A DNA stretch of 64,000 bases, taken from NCBI GenBank assembly GCA_017591395.1, contig WEDG01008994.1, forward strand, positions 16,750 through 80,749. The letters are read 5' to 3'. The notes under the pieces are model-generated. The model was not told the origin of the DNA and did no database searches. It saw only the letters and a list, made by a program, of their open reading frames with translations. This document shows positions 10,855 to 23,994 of this stretch, piece by piece. Source of the DNA: Schistocephalus solidus (lineage: Eukaryota > Platyhelminthes > Cestoda > Diphyllobothriidea > Diphyllobothriidae). Numbering within the stretch: the first letter of the stretch is position 1; every line of letters begins with the position of its first letter. A program made the position numbers and the translations under genes.

Positions 10855-12600
10855 TAAGAAATAAAGCCACAAATTTGGGCAACCTTAGCTCACCTCTCAC
10901 TTACAAATACTAACGTCCAACAATAACAGCCCAATCAGAACCTTCTGAATATTCTTTAAGATTTCTGACGTGATCAAATTACTGACACATTTATATAACA
11001 GCAAAAAGGAACGTCTGTGCTCAAGTCAGAAATTAAACGGCCATTTTTACGCTGAAAGTTGTACCGAGTGAGCAGGTAACCACTGGTTACAGGGCGGTTT
11101 CAAAAGAAACTGGACATGAAAGTTTCACAAAAGCCACTCCAACAGCACGAGTACTCTGAAGCAAAATGCTTATGCGAACGAATGCGGATGGTTTCCTCAT
11201 CGACCATTAAAACCATTTCATTATTTGTTTCTTTTTTGAGCTTGGAAGCTCAGACAAAAATTAACAAATGGTTCCTGTGTTCACCCAGTCTTCTTCCTTT
11301 ATAAACTCTCAGTCGACGTCCATTGCTTACTAATATATTTTACAGTAGTAATTTTTTACATTTAACTTTTACTGAACCGTCGGACAATATATTTTCTTGA
11401 ATGCATTTCCTAAGAATATATATGCTTGATCCTTTAGCTTTTCAACAGATCACATTATAGGACCTTAAACGAATCCGGAGAGCCGGTATAATTTGAAGGA
11501 GTAATTAAAACTTACAAGGTGGTGCGAAAAGCCGAAAATCGGTATTTCTGATGTTAATTAAATTAACGCTAATTTAGGTTTTCATGAGTCACCCCGACCC
11601 ATGAACATGCATGCTAAAACTATCTCATGCGTCAGCGTCTCAAACTGTGGACTTTTCTGTTGGTGAACTTAGCTCACTGTTAGCAGACATTGAAGCTTAG
11701 TCATTCCATCGCAGGGAGAGTGCAGTACGTCCCCGACTGCTTCCTGACGGCTTGACGCGTATGCACGAGTTTTAGGGTCAGCAGTGAGCTTGTGATTTGG
11801 TCGTTGATATGCGTACGGACGTCGAGTTCTGCCTTAAACTAGTACCTGTGCTGGTATTGAGATAAAGAAGTACGAAGTTGTATACTACTGACTGCCTGTG
11901 GACCGCTTGTTAATGTTGCGCGGTTATTCCAAAGTAGTTTTTGGATATCAGTTTATATATTTATAGCAAATTTCAGAGCAAGCCTGATAAGGTCTGTTCC
12001 GAAGGAGTTACTCCAAGTTATCATACTAGGTAATTAAACAAGACACTGTACCGTCTGTTATAAACTGATAATAGTTTTAAAAATTAAACTAACGGACTAC
12101 AGTTCCCAGGCAGACTCTTTAATTAGCTAATGCTTCCCGCCTTATGGCTCAGTTTGCATTCCATTTGTTATTCTGAAAGTGTTCCAATCCCTCTGATTGA
12201 GAGTAACACGTCACAGAGGAGTACAGTTTACTCTGGTGGGGAAAAGAGGATAATGGAGCAATATAAGTACCACTTCAGAGATCGGGTCATCACAGTGGCA
12301 AGCTCTCGCTCCGCTCCCTAACTAAAGTTTCGCTGTGGTGGACTCACTAAATAGCTGGTCTGAACAGAACCACAAATTCTAACTGTCAAGGGAGGGGGTT
12401 AGGTTACCAAAAACGTCGAAATAAACCTATCATTTGCAAAAATAGGAAGTACCAACTTCTCCCAAAACTAAATTATCCATCAGGACTTTGGAGTTAAAAA
12501 TCGAACTTATTAACCCCTCCAAAAAAACATTCAATATCTCAGCTGCACTCCCATACGTTTGCAAGTCCCCTCTCCCAATTCAAGTTGACGGTTATTTAAC
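10855..12600. other. No gene seen
   Basis: AT-rich, no repeated family recognised, and no reading frame with a domain signature. The frame at 12130-12321 is too short and unsupported to call. Confidence 0.45.
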
Positions 12601-12607
12601 TGCTACC

Positions 12608-12675
12608 AGAAGAAGAAGAAGAAGAAGAAGAAGAAGAAGAAGAAGAAGAAGAAGAAGAAGAAGAAGAAGAAGAAG

Positions 12676-12706
<31 letters not shown>
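12608..12706 (+). repeat. Perfect (GAA)n/(TTC)n microsatellite, about 33 units
   Basis: An uninterrupted trinucleotide run of about 98 bp between TGCTACC and TGATTGC. It makes artefactual poly-Arg and poly-Phe frames on the two strands. Confidence 0.97.
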
Positions 12707-12709
12707 GAT

Positions 12710-15700
12710 TGCTGGAATACGGTGTTTGTTGGCCTGCCATTTCGGATTCTATCTTGAACCCATCCTCAGAGACGGTTGCAGAAAAGGGTAATAGGGAGCA
12801 TGAGGTAGACATATATTTCTAGGGCACGGTTACCAGGCTGCCACAAGCCAACTAAATTTGGTAGTCCTCGTGTTTATCGCTCGGTGTCATAGTTGATGCG
12901 ATAATTGCTTCTTAGTCTGTACCCGAGTCGTTAATTGCCACGATTTCATCACCGCTATCGATTCTTAGCGTGACGATTACTCGGTCAACTGCCTCCGATG
13001 CTGGGTTCACGATAGAATGCAAAATGTCAGGCCAATAAATACCATGTTCCAGCCGTCGCATCTTCTTTTTCTGAACTGCTATCTGGAACTCTTCTCTTCG
13101 CTTTTATCTTCAACTGCTACCGTCAGTACCGTCACTTGACCCATTTCTTTACCCTGTGCCCGGCTGCGGTCACAGTGTTTGCAAATCCGATGGCGGCAGT
13201 TGCCTCGCTAATAACTTTCGACTCAGAGAGCTGGGACAAAAGTCGTTTGCCAAGGCACGGTTCTGAGGATTTTCAAGGATGTCAGTGTTTAGACAGAGCA
13301 ATGTGGGATTTAAGAATTCACGTTGACTCTCTTTACTGCTTATGTCCGTCAGGCCACGACAGTGCAATCCTTTTGACAAAAGAGGCTTCATTAGCCACAG
13401 AGTTCAGATACTGTTAGCAGCCACTGAGGTGTCACATGGTTGATAGGAGTCTCGCGTGGTCTCATCCCCTCTCACGTCGATTGGTCGCCTCAGAATGTGT
13501 ACATTATGCAAAGATGGTTGACAATTTGTGGCAGGCGTTGTATGCATTGGATGCGCAGCCATCGCGCAATACATATTCTTGCCATTTTTTGTGTGTACCA
13601 ACTGTTAAAGAAGGCCATATAATCAGTCGCTCTTAAAGCTGTTGACCATGAACTCTGCATGTCGATGCGCTAGTTAAAACTGAATTTGCCTCTGATCAGA
13701 TGGTTGCTATTGCAGTTGAATGCACGTGCGGCTCTTCTACATATCCACAAATTTTAAACTACCATTTACAGTAGAGGACTGTATCTGTATTTTTCTTAAG
13801 GAATGTTACAATGGACTAGAATTTTGTTTTTTTTGTAGTGATGAAATACTTCCCCCTGTTTGACTACATTCTGAAGCAAAATCGCTTTGAGGAAAAAATA
13901 GTAAGGAGCAAAGTAGAATATTGTCTTCTCCAAAACGTTGCCTTTTTAATATTAACAGAAGTTAATGCACAAACTTTGAGTAAAGCATTCGTATGCAGGC
14001 GTTAGCGCTTGCTCCGAATGTTGATATGGCCACCCCTGTACACCTAGTCTTTGCCGGCAACATTGTAATGCATTGATTTCTGGTTTTAGCCCACATGGGG
14101 TTGGAACCGAAGCTAAAAGGCAGCATAGAACTCCCCATTGCTGTCTTCATTCAGAATAGGTCTGTGATTTGTACCCTCAGGTAATATTCCAACGCCCTAC
14201 TCTGTCTTCTGCTACTTGGCAAAAAGAATGGCAACATTTTACATGGGTTCAACTAGAACTTTTGAGTCATAGGCTCTCGTTCTTCTGTCAGAAGAAATGG
14301 ATGGCATATTATAGTCGCGCAACGGCCATGTACGGCTTAACACCAAATCTTGTAATGGGTTACTGCTCTTAAATTCTTCTCGTTCAATGCCTTAGACTCG
14401 TTCGTGAAAATGAATGGTTATTTTTCTATTCACAGGTTGCTTTTGGAAAAACTATAATCTAAGGATGTGAAAACTGTAAAAAAAATTGTGCACCCCGATT
14501 TCCATACTTTAACCGATATAGTTGTTAATTATGGATGGTATTCAGCTGAATTTAATTTGTTTCTCTAATTTTAGGATTTTCCCAAACACAGGATTTTCCC
14601 AAACACTAAAGAGGTCCGCCATGTTGTCTGGTCACAATTAAGCAGAATTCGACTCGGCCAACGTGACCTCCCGTGTCTTCTCCAATTACGTCCCAGGCAT
14701 TTGGCTTTAATCGCAGTTGCCTCAGGGAAGATCTTCTTGTCGATCAGATTTTATCTGATTTGGTTGTCCCAGTCCCTTCCGCTTTGCCTCCCTACTTGAG
14801 CGCTAGTCAGCAAAAGTAACCATTTACCACCACCACCAACACCACCACCACCACCTAAGTAGTCTTCCCTGTGCTTTCATCTCCCTTTTGTCCTGCGTTC
14901 TAATCACAAGGGGCGAGGGAATGCGAGAATGACCAATCAGTGAACTGGGTTTCTCACTTCACCCCTAATCCGCGCATTCGCTTGACTTAACCGAGCCACA
15001 TGACACGCGATATAAGCGCGTGCGTGTGCGCATTGCGAAGGCGGAATTCGCCCCCGGGAGAACGTCGTGGCAGAGTACCAAGCGTTTTCATCTCTTAACA
15101 CAATCATTTCAGACCCCGACAAGGTATTTAGCTGTTGTCTCATGCAGCTGAGACGCGCAGATCCTTATTTCGGCCAAACTGCGCCAACCCCACTCTCTTT
15201 GAACTATGCAACTCATTTACGTGATGAAGTGGGCGCGTAATTTTGCCCAAAAAGCATTAAATTAGATATTCTCCTTTGCTTTAATAGTGGTAAAGGAAAT
15301 CTCAAACGCTGAGAAATAGAGCAGACACAAGGGAAAGTTTGTCTATCGTGTGGGGCGACGAACGTTGGGAGGCCTGATTCGTCAGAGATAGAGGTAATTA
15401 GGCAAATAAGAAGCATGTTCGAGCATCTTCTAGTTAACGCACCAGGCGGCCTCAATGTTAAAGTGAAGTCCAATAAAAGCCTTACGAACAACACGGCACC
15501 ACCAGACCTATGCAATAATTGCTCTTTTACTTATGCAGTCTTAAAAGCGAAAAGGCCCATACGAGGGGGGGGGGGAACACAGTTGTGGGATACGGAGACC
15601 CGTCACTCACACTCTCGAAATGAGCTGTTCCTATGAGTTCTCAATTGGAAATACGAATGCCCGAGCATAGGCCAGGGCTGACTGATAAATTTGCATACAA

Positions 15701-16740
15701 CGGGTTTTCCCTTCTCTTTTCGAATTTTTGTAGCATTATGCGAGAAGTATATTGAACAATACATTAACTTGCGTAGCGATGTCGCTCACGATCTTTAATG
15801 ACGAATATGGGCATTTCCATTTCGCTTTGAGTCGAGGGTCTGCAGCCCATACAAGAGCTCGCAAGTTTCTCTGGTGAAGGCAAGAGTAATAAAAGGGAAA
15901 TTTCTGGTTTATTTTACGTTATTTGAAGCCCAACCCCAAAAATACTCATGACCTTTTAAAGGAGTTTACAGTAAATTTTCTCTCTCAGGAGATGTCAAGC
16001 GAAATTTCGGAATGTGTTTTCGTCCACATAGATCACTTAAGAAGGGTTTTAATATTTATTATTTTGTACTAAGATATTTCAGTCACGTAAGAACGCCGAC
16101 GTTTCAGTGAGCTTATTTCCAAACGCATGCACAAAATACACTGTAAAAATGAACATGTAAATAGTTCAATTTTCTATGCCTTTATAGATTCAAATATATT
16201 TACAGAAAACATGCACGATTATATTCTTCCTTGTAAGCATTTCGTAAAAAAATCATCTTTTTCAAGTTTAATTGTCGAAGAAAGCGGATCTTCCTTTTGT
16301 AAAAAGTTTCTAATTAGGAAGGTTGTTCAGGACTTTAAATATCGATTCATAAAGCACTGTATCTGTGCATTTATTAATTTTGCTTATAAACTAAACAATA
16401 TGGCCCACATCCATTTCAAAATTTTATCAGCACTTTGTGACATCTTCCTATTAACCTAGAGAAATATGTGATTTTCCTTAGATGCAAGGTATATGGCAGG
16501 TAGGTCGGAGACCCTGAATGCAAGTGTGATGGCAGGTCGGGTTTAAAATTATTCGGAAATTGAAAAGTTTTTAACCGATAAATACGCTTTATTCGACTAC
16601 TAAATTTGAAGAAGATCTAATTTTCTAGGAAATTAGTGGAAGAGCGAATACTTTTCTGCATGCTTTTGGTAAAATATACTTGAGTTTATAAAGGGCATCC
16701 AAAATCAATGACAAAATTACATAGTATGTAATTAGATATT
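12710..16740. other. No gene seen; minor simple repeats
   Basis: Holds a (CAC)n-like stretch at 14823-14857 and a G run at about 15567-15577. A duplicated ATTTTCCCAAACAC phrase lies near 14576-14606. Short frames on both strands show no domain. A few phrases near 14040-14110 vaguely recall SINE B but do not align. Confidence 0.45.
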
Positions 16741-16744
16741 TACG

Positions 16745-16990
16745 TACAGAATTTAGGTTTGGCAGGCGGTCGGAATGAAGCTAATTCAAAAGGTGGTATT
16801 CACATGCGACTGAAATATTTAGGCATTATGTTGCATGTTAATTAATGTAACAACCTTTCTTAATTAATCTTTTCGAATTGAAATCACATTTCAGAACTTC
16901 CGTTTACATTTCATGCGATAAAACATTTACTGTATGTTATAATGTCTGAGTAAGACTGTTAAAGCCCCACTGAACGGCACACTGGAACCA
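16745..16990 (+). repeat. Dispersed repeat family G, copy 1
   Basis: Shares a diverged colinear block with 55060-55235. Landmarks are GCAGGCGGTCGGA against GCAGGTAGTTGGA, GATGCGAC-type and GACTGAAATAT-type phrases, and TTGCATGTTAATTAA against CTGCATGCTAATTAA. No coding capacity was seen. Confidence 0.5.
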
Positions 16991-16994
16991 TGAT

Positions 16995-19920
16995 TAGCTG
17001 AGAATCGTTTGAAGTTAGAGACGCAAATGAGAACTCAGTCAATTGGCGTGTCGATTTGGTGTCGACATACAAAAGCCAGTGCAGTCCCGTGTCGGAGCTG
17101 AGTCCGTGGTCTGTGATTGGAAAATACTCACTTTAACCCTCGGCTGTTCTGCTGCTGCTTTTAGCTCTGAGGATGGACTCTTAAAAGTGTCCAAAAGCTG
17201 GGATAAATAAACAAATGGGTACGGTGGTTGATCAGCCTTCGTGTTCGTTATTTTAAAAATGCGCCTGGAATTCGACCATTTACCTCCATTCACACTGTTT
17301 CTATTTTCTATGCGGAGCAAATATCTGCTATGCGACACACGTGCATCGAACATTTTAGAATCAAGTTTGTGAAATATCCTGAACCTGAAGGCGTGAAGAA
17401 TACCGCAGGATTTGGCCCTTCAAAGCGCACATCCTCCCTTCAACAATAAAAGCCCTCAAGTGATAAGGCGGGGTCAATGGTTCTGGGCTCCATACCATGC
17501 GAACGGAGACATACTGCGTACTGCCGGAAAGAGTTATGCGCACCTCACTGTAAGCCATTCATTACTTGCAAAGGCTCGATAGACTGATGAGTGGATTCCT
17601 AATATTTTCGAGGTCCTATGAACCATCAGTGGGAAATTGATAATGTTGGCCTCGATTGGAGAACGAAAATTAAGACTATGAAGGGGTTCGTTGAGAGCCC
17701 TGAGCTGCGTCAGAAATTGTCACTCATGCTGGAGCGGGCGTGGCCTTAGGACTGGAACTTTTAAATTCAAACTAAGAACATATGATATTCGTTGATTACA
17801 TAGCTGGAGGAGGTTCTCATGTGGCGAATTTAGAAACAGTTCACCTAGCCGAATGGCATTGAAGTTGTGAGCCATAGCATGCAAAGTGACCACCGTTCGC
17901 TGGACATGCCTCATACATGCAGACTGGAAGTTCACTTAGTGCTGCACAATAGATCTGATCCGGTAAGTGTGCGCAAATTCATGCCGAACACTAGAGAAGT
18001 AATGTTTGGTTGATGCAAAATATCCAACAAGCACGAGCAAGTAGAAATTGCCAGCTATCATAAAACATGTGCTTGAGAGGCCTAAAAGATTCAAAGCCGT
18101 ATATGCATTAAGGAAATTACATGAACTATTTTTATTCAAAAATATTTTTTCCAACGAGGAAGGGTGAAATGATTGACTGTGGTCTAGTCCATAAAAATAG
18201 TAATACGCTACCTATGCACTTCTAGGGGGCCTTAAGAACAGTAATATTGTAGCGGCCGAAGATTTGGGGAAGGCACCGGCCAAATAACGTAACACACCTT
18301 AGGTAGATTTCAACGGTAAAATAGCTGAATAGGATCAGTAGAAAGGCTAGCTTGTATATACAGGCAATCTGAATAGGGAAGGAGGCAAATGTATGAGAAA
18401 AATGTAGTAACGATAATGAACTTGGAACCATGCAATAAAAATATAAGAATATAAGCAATACTACAACGTTCTATGATCTTTGTGGATAGAGGGGGGACAT
18501 CGAAATGTCGGCTAAACAAACGGTGGGGAGTGCAGTGCTTTCGGCAACTGCAGGCAGGGACCATGGGAGGGATAATTAGAGAGGGAGAAAGATGGAGCGT
18601 TGCGGGGACGGTCGCCAGTGGTTGCGGGGGATAGGAACGCCAGCCATTTTCACCAGCACGCGACTACACCGCCTCAAAACCCGATCCAGCCAACAAGTGA
18701 CCTCAGTACATTCGAACAATACTGTTGGGTGTTACAATACTTCTAAAAATCGAAAGACTTGCAACTTTTAAGCAAATTTTGCAGAGACTTCTGTGAACTA
18801 GGAAGTAAAACTACCACGTGAGAAGGATCTTAAGTATACTTTATAGTTTAAACAGTTGTTGAAACCCTATTTAAACACTCTTCCAACTGAACTCGTATTG
18901 CATACCGTCAACCAATGTTTTATAAGCCCACACAGCAAGGTCTTTTCCCCAACGAAGCAAATCCCTTCTGGAAGTAAAATTGGTTAAACTGGAGTGTTTT
19001 TTCATAATTAATAAACTTCACCGTAATAATAGTAATAATAACATAAGTAGTAATATTATTAGTATTTAGTTATATAATAGTTCGATTCGGCTACCTGTCA
19101 TCCCACTTAAAAACAGAAGTTGATCGTTTTCTTCACCACAATATTGTAAAATAACGTTTGCTGCAATTTCTAAACATTCAGTAACAAACTACATTTACAC
19201 ATGGTTGATTTACTTTTCCTGTGATAAATATGAATACAGCAACATCGACATTTTCTTATTGACTAAAGTATTCTTCTCGGTCACTACAGCCATAGAATGG
19301 CAACTGCTGTCTCCGATACTTCGCACTACTTTTTGAAAATTTTATACAAGCCAGTATTCAGATTTATTTTGAAAATAATGTCAGTCAGTCCTCACGCCGA
19401 TAGCCCAAGTGACTCCAGGCTGCTAGGCTAGACAATTTGACCCCTCCCCCCCCCCTCCCCACCACAGCCAACGACGTCAACTTGGTGCCCTGCCAAGGGA
19501 ACGCAGCAGAGGTGACATGCGCATGAAGTACGTTATAGTGAGGCAGACTTTCGCATCATCTACCACACCATCTCTTCCATCTCCCACACTGCGTTGGAGC
19601 CATGACAAGCCACCTCAAGACGCGCAGAGGTGGCTGCGAACTACGAGGCTCAGAAGGAGTAAAGGGAGCTTCTCGTGGGTTCCTGTCATCTCCCAGTAAA
19701 ATTAAACAACACTTTAGCGGGATTCGTCAACAAGCTTACACAATTTACCCAAGAAATCGAAGGAAGAAACATGGAAAAATGATTTACTTCGAGAGTACAA
19801 TCTATTGAGTTTTAACCAAACTTTCCTGCGGATGTCGAATAGTGGTGAAACATAGGTACTTCTGTTGGATGACTTGAAAGTTTTGTAGGGATCGCTTATA
19901 TGCCCCCACCCCTCAAGAAG
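16995..19920. other. No gene seen
   Basis: AT-rich with a C-rich patch at 19440-19460 and clustered AGTAATAAT motifs near 19028-19062. No reading frame is supported by a domain or by convincing splice sites. Confidence 0.45.
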
Positions 19921-19924
19921 GGCC

Positions 19925-20040
19925 CAAGGACAGGAAATGCCCATAATGCTGGTTAATTTGCGCTAACTTCCAGGAAAATTAGGGTTAGGGGCAAGATTGT
20001 TGTTAGGGTGAGGGTTGCCAACAGGATTAAGGTAGGGGGG
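19925..20040 (+). mobile_element. Family D element, left end and core only
   Basis: ACAGGAAATGCCCATAATGC and AATTTGCGCTAACTTCC match the inner part of the family D inverted repeat (compare 53510-53580 on the minus strand). A degenerate TTAGGG core follows (19979-20037). The other end is missing: the sequence passes into a G run and a SINE fragment. Confidence 0.6.
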
Positions 20041-20044
20041 GGGG

Positions 20045-20105
20045 AGACTAATAAACCAGAACTGGCCATTCTAGTCTACCTTGTCTTTGCCGGCAATATT
20101 CAGGT
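20045..20105 (+). mobile_element. SINE B fragment
   Basis: CTAATAAACCAGAACTGGCC, then ATTCTAGTCTACCTTGTCTT and GCCGGCAATATT, match the body of SINE B at 25970-26025. The head and tail are absent. Confidence 0.65.
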
Positions 20106-21295
20106 ACAGTTACTGTTTGGATTAGGGTGGGTGTTTAAGATAGGACACGGGAATATTTACCATTTCTGGAATTTGGCTCAAGACCACCCGTATGTGGGCT
20201 TTTGAAGCTGACCCGCCATTTTCCTCCTTCATTCACATATACATTTTTTATGTACATGGATTGGTTCATTTTTTCCATTAGATACTGCTATTTACCACTT
20301 TGTTTATATTGACTACAAATAGAAGGTTCTTTGCAAACGAAGTCTGCACCGTTTTTAAGAAAATCTGGTGCAAATTTGTGACGCACTCACGGACGACCGT
20401 TTATGATACCGACAGTTGCAGCTTTCGGTTACCATATATTTTCTGTTTCTTCCGGTGCTATTTCTTTTGTATACGAATTTTAACTACAGTGAATGGAGGC
20501 CTTTTAGCCGAAAATTTTTTAAAATGATGCCTTCAAAAATTAAAGTGCATCTCTCTAGCTCTCTATGATGGAATGGAGACCATCCTAGGCCCGTGTTTGA
20601 CCACAGTGAGGCTATTCCGACCGACAATTTTCCCTCGAAACCTTCTGGTCAGAAACTCTGGCTCAGTCTGCCTCTACTCAAACTAAATTGGGCTAATTGA
20701 GGCGAAGAATCTTGTGCAGTGTCACCATCTCTTTTAGCCTTCCTGCCCCCACTCTGCTCGTCAGTACGCATGTCAACAAATTGATCCGGCAGAAGTCTGA
20801 ACCTGATCGCGGTTGACTGCTTCGCGCTGTTTGTCCCACGCCACGCACCGCCTCTCCCCCTCTTCTTACTCCCTTGGAATGTCAGCACGCTATTCAGAGC
20901 AGTTATAGTTAATAATCAACACCTCCTTAGTCCTCTTAGCCGCCGTCCACCTTTGCCCTCCCCCTTCCCCCAACGCACTCTGCGTGAACTGTTGTGAGCG
21001 CTCGTCACGTTGAATCGACTCGTCTTTGCCATACACTAATGGATGAAATGAGTTCGGTTTGGCGACCACGGCGCCGGTCTCCCCCCCTCAGCATGGTGAT
21101 GATAATGCCGTCTGGCAGCCACTCTGCGTCTAATTCACTATAACTCCGCCCCCTCCCTCCAAACACATGAGCAACGACGGGCCGCCAACTGCTGGTCAGG
21201 ATTTTGCTAATTTAACAGCCAACTTCTGTACAAGGCGAATGAGGAAATAGTTCCTTTTGCAGGCCGCTACTGGTTTGGAACAAAGTAAGCACTAT
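20106..21295. other. No gene seen
   Basis: No supported coding frame. The stretch 20930-21170 is richer in C than its surroundings but shows no motif I recognise. Confidence 0.45.
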
Positions 21296-21302
21296 TCAAA
21301 TT

Positions 21303-21665
21303 CGATTAATAGAGGGTTTGGGCAGATATGAATAATTCCTTTGAATAGCGTGCTGCCAAAACCCTCTAATAATTATTTGTGCCTGGTAGTCATCTGGTGG
21401 GTTCCATATAGATTGGTTAGGAAATCCTGCTTGGGCAGTCAGCTTACTATATCAGAATCAGTGGATTCCATACGCTACAGTAGGCTGGGCGGTTAACTTG
21501 ACCCAAGAGTCATTGAACTCATGGCTCCTGGTGGAGCTTCATAGCTCCGTTGATTAGAGCGTTGGCTGTACTAAAGCCTTCCTCTTGCTGGCGTGGGTTC
21601 GTATCCCACCGAGGCTGCCAAGTTTTTCTCAAGTGGGCCAAATAAAAAATTCAATTAAGTTGATA
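21303..21665 (+). mobile_element. tRNA-containing repeat family C, copy 1
   Basis: Begins with an inverted repeat (about 21305-21325 against 21352-21373, TAGAGGGTTTGGGCAG against CTGCCAAAACCCTCT). It then has a unique 5' block ending GGGCGGTTAACTTGACCC and a tRNA-like segment at 21540-21622. There, AGCTCCGTTGATTAGAGCG is an A-box-like part and GTGGGTTCGTATCCCACCG a T-arm and B-box-like part. The GCTTCAT and CGAGGC ends are only a poor acceptor-stem match. The same order is found on the minus strand at 26508-26760. Confidence 0.7.
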
Positions 21666-21764
21666 TTTCTATCCTACGTGGAGGGAAGAATGAATTTAGA
21701 TCGTGCGAGCATTAATGGAGGTTTTGGCGGATTTGAATAAATAAATTGACCCCCTATTGAAAAA

Positions 21765-21880
21765 AAACTCGGTGGCCTCGTCGAGATTCGAACCCATGGC
21801 AGTAAGGGGAAGGCTTTAGTACAGCCAACATGCTAGCCACCTGAGCTACGAGACCCCCACAAGGAGCCGTGATTTTAATC
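21765..21880 (-). mobile_element. tRNA-containing repeat family C, copy 2
   Basis: The minus strand has GTCTCGTAGCTCAGGTGGCT followed by GGGTTCGAATCTCGACGAGG, an A-box and B-box pair in a tRNA-like frame. It faces the copy at 21303 tail to tail. It is not called a functional tRNA because the sequence is a member of a multi-copy family with imperfect stems. Confidence 0.65.
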
Positions 21881-21884
21881 ACAA

Positions 21885-22830
21885 GAATACAAGAATCCCT
21901 AAGGAGAGATAACTAGAGCAATGGTATATGGAGAGTAGGTGCAGGAAGCCAGTGGTCAGTGTGGGCTATCCGAAAATGGGATTTCAGAGCTTGATAAGCC
22001 GGTTGGGGGTAAATGTCCTGCAGGTTATTGATGTCGGCTAAAAAGCCTGGCCCACCTTGCCAATCCGACCGATTATCGTTATGCATTTGAAATAATGACC
22101 TGTATTTACTGATAACCTTTTTCTCCATAAACTTGCCATTAGCAGATTGTTCGGTTTTATTAAACTGACTGAACTTATTACTCAACTTGTGAGTTCTGAG
22201 TAATTATTCACCACTTTGTGCCTTATCTCGCTGACGATGGGACACGGTGTTTTAGAGAAAATCAGTCATAACTTCGGCCGTTGTCGGCTCTACTGGAACA
22301 CATTTTGTCGATACTCCTGTAAGAGTGGATAAACTTTCAAGATTAAAGTAAGTGTTCAACGAACTGTTTTTCAGAAAATGAGTATACTCTCTTTCGTTCC
22401 CTTAGTTACCGGAGGGCTTTCATCGTGCAACCTCCTGCAGGCATTGGAAACCAGACACGGGGCCACAAGCTAAGAACGGTCACTGGCCTGGAAAGTAGTG
22501 TCAAGTAATGCGTGAGTTTCTGGAGAGACTTTCGCAACAGCGACAGCATTCAATAACGATCATCTTTCCCGCACCCATTATTTTTCAAGTGCAAGAAACT
22601 TTAAGGAGGACTGGGCGTTGATGCAGACACAATGAACGATACGACATAAGGCAAGTCAATTGCAATCTCTGCGCTCCACACTGGCCAACATTCGATTGCT
22701 GCGTTCCCGTTAAGGGTTTAGTTATGTCATTGGCCAGTAGACAATGAATTTGCATATAAAGTCAGGCGGAGGACCATGGGTGCTGTAGTCCTTGAGCTGC
22801 ATTCTGTTCTAAGAGCGTTAAGCAAGGCTT
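21885..22830. other. No gene seen
   Basis: No domain-bearing frame and no repeat family recognised. Confidence 0.4.
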
Positions 22831-22833
22831 GTC

Positions 22834-23500
22834 TTGCTAACGCATAAGCATTTGCTGCTTACTCTGTCGCCTTCAATACTGTTCTGCACCAGCTCTTCAT
22901 TAAGAAGACGTCTAAATGCGATTCTTCTGGCTGGAGTGTTGCCTAGAATGCAGACCACTTTATTTTCAGTACTCAGTTTATCCAGTTTGGCATTCTGTAA
23001 TATAAATTTTTTTCTTAATAACTGTGGAGGGCTTAAAGGTTCAATTTTATCCCCCTCATCTTTGTCCCTTCACATGCTAACCAGAGATCGCACAGTGACT
23101 GGCTAAATGTAAAGTTTTCCTAGGATATAGTCGTTGACCACCCTGTAACAAATCAAACTAATCACCAGCTTCTGAAAGATGGCTTGATTCACGCCCCTGT
23201 ATGGTCGATTGAGAATGTCTGTAACTTACTTATATGAAATCACTCCAGCGTATGTTTCGACCATAACCCTCATCATTCCTGAATTTCTGGACATTCTTTG
23301 GCAAAAAGAATCATCTTTCCGATGCCTGGGTGTTACTCTGCATTCAAATCTATCTTTCTGCCTTCACGGTGAAATCCTTTTTCGTAAACTTCTTTATCAC
23401 ATTTGACGTCTACATTACTACCACACCCGTCATTCTTAGTCTAGCGAGATACAAATTTCCGCATTCTTTCTCTCATTCTCTGCAGATCTCCTGTCATTTT
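22834..23500 (+). pseudogene. CR1/Jockey-like RT remnant, palm to thumb
   Basis: One degenerate plus-strand frame carries GLKGSILSPSSLSLHMLTRD, which resembles the QGSxLSPxLF block of LINE RTs. About 75 codons later ESSFRCLGVTLHSNLSFCLH matches the xLGVxLxxxLSFxxH block. The spacing fits the RT palm-to-thumb distance, although the FADD motif between them is not readable. Stops lie between the blocks, so it is a dead fragment. Confidence 0.58.
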
Positions 23501-23774
23501 TCTTGATCACCTGAAAGAATATGCTTGTTTTAAGACGTGCCCCTCAACTGTTCTTTTCTGCCGACGGTTTTTTTACGTTTTTATTCGATATAATAGCAAC
23601 AGGAAATTTCACAAAGGTAAAAAATTTTCTGATCGAATTCTGAATGACCTTGGCCATGCTCTTCACTTTGAATCAGTTACTGCGAAGTTTTTCCAACAAA
23701 TGCGACCTGGCTTCTGGTATATAGCTTGCGTGTATGAACGCTCCGTGTTGCTTCATTTGACCCAATTCTGAAGA

Positions 23775-23875
23775 AGTCAGTGGTCTCGGTGGGATTCGAA
23801 TCCCCGACAGCAACACCAGGGCTCGAGTTCAGCCAATGCTCTCGCAACCTGAGCACGGAGACCCACTGGGCTCAG
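23775..23875 (-). mobile_element. Degenerate tRNA-like SINE fragment
   Basis: The minus strand reads GGTTGCGAGAGCATTGGCTG and GGGGATTCGAATCCCACCG, an A-box and B-box layout like family C. The flanking body does not clearly match, so assignment to family C is uncertain. Confidence 0.45.
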
Positions 23876-23994
23876 CCAAATCACACTCGGGGCAGGTTTC
23901 CCGCGTAAGCAACCGGAACTCAGGGCATTCACAATACGGTAAACTTGCGGTCCATAGGTGTTTTCTGGCCCCGTTGTAACGGTGTTAGCTTCAC

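Noticed and set aside
12488..12812. Long poly-Arg and poly-Phe reading frames
   Set aside because: They are produced entirely by the GAA microsatellite.
14020..14110. SINE B copy
   Set aside because: Only isolated phrases match (TCTTTGCCGGCAACATTG) and their order and orientation are inconsistent with the family.
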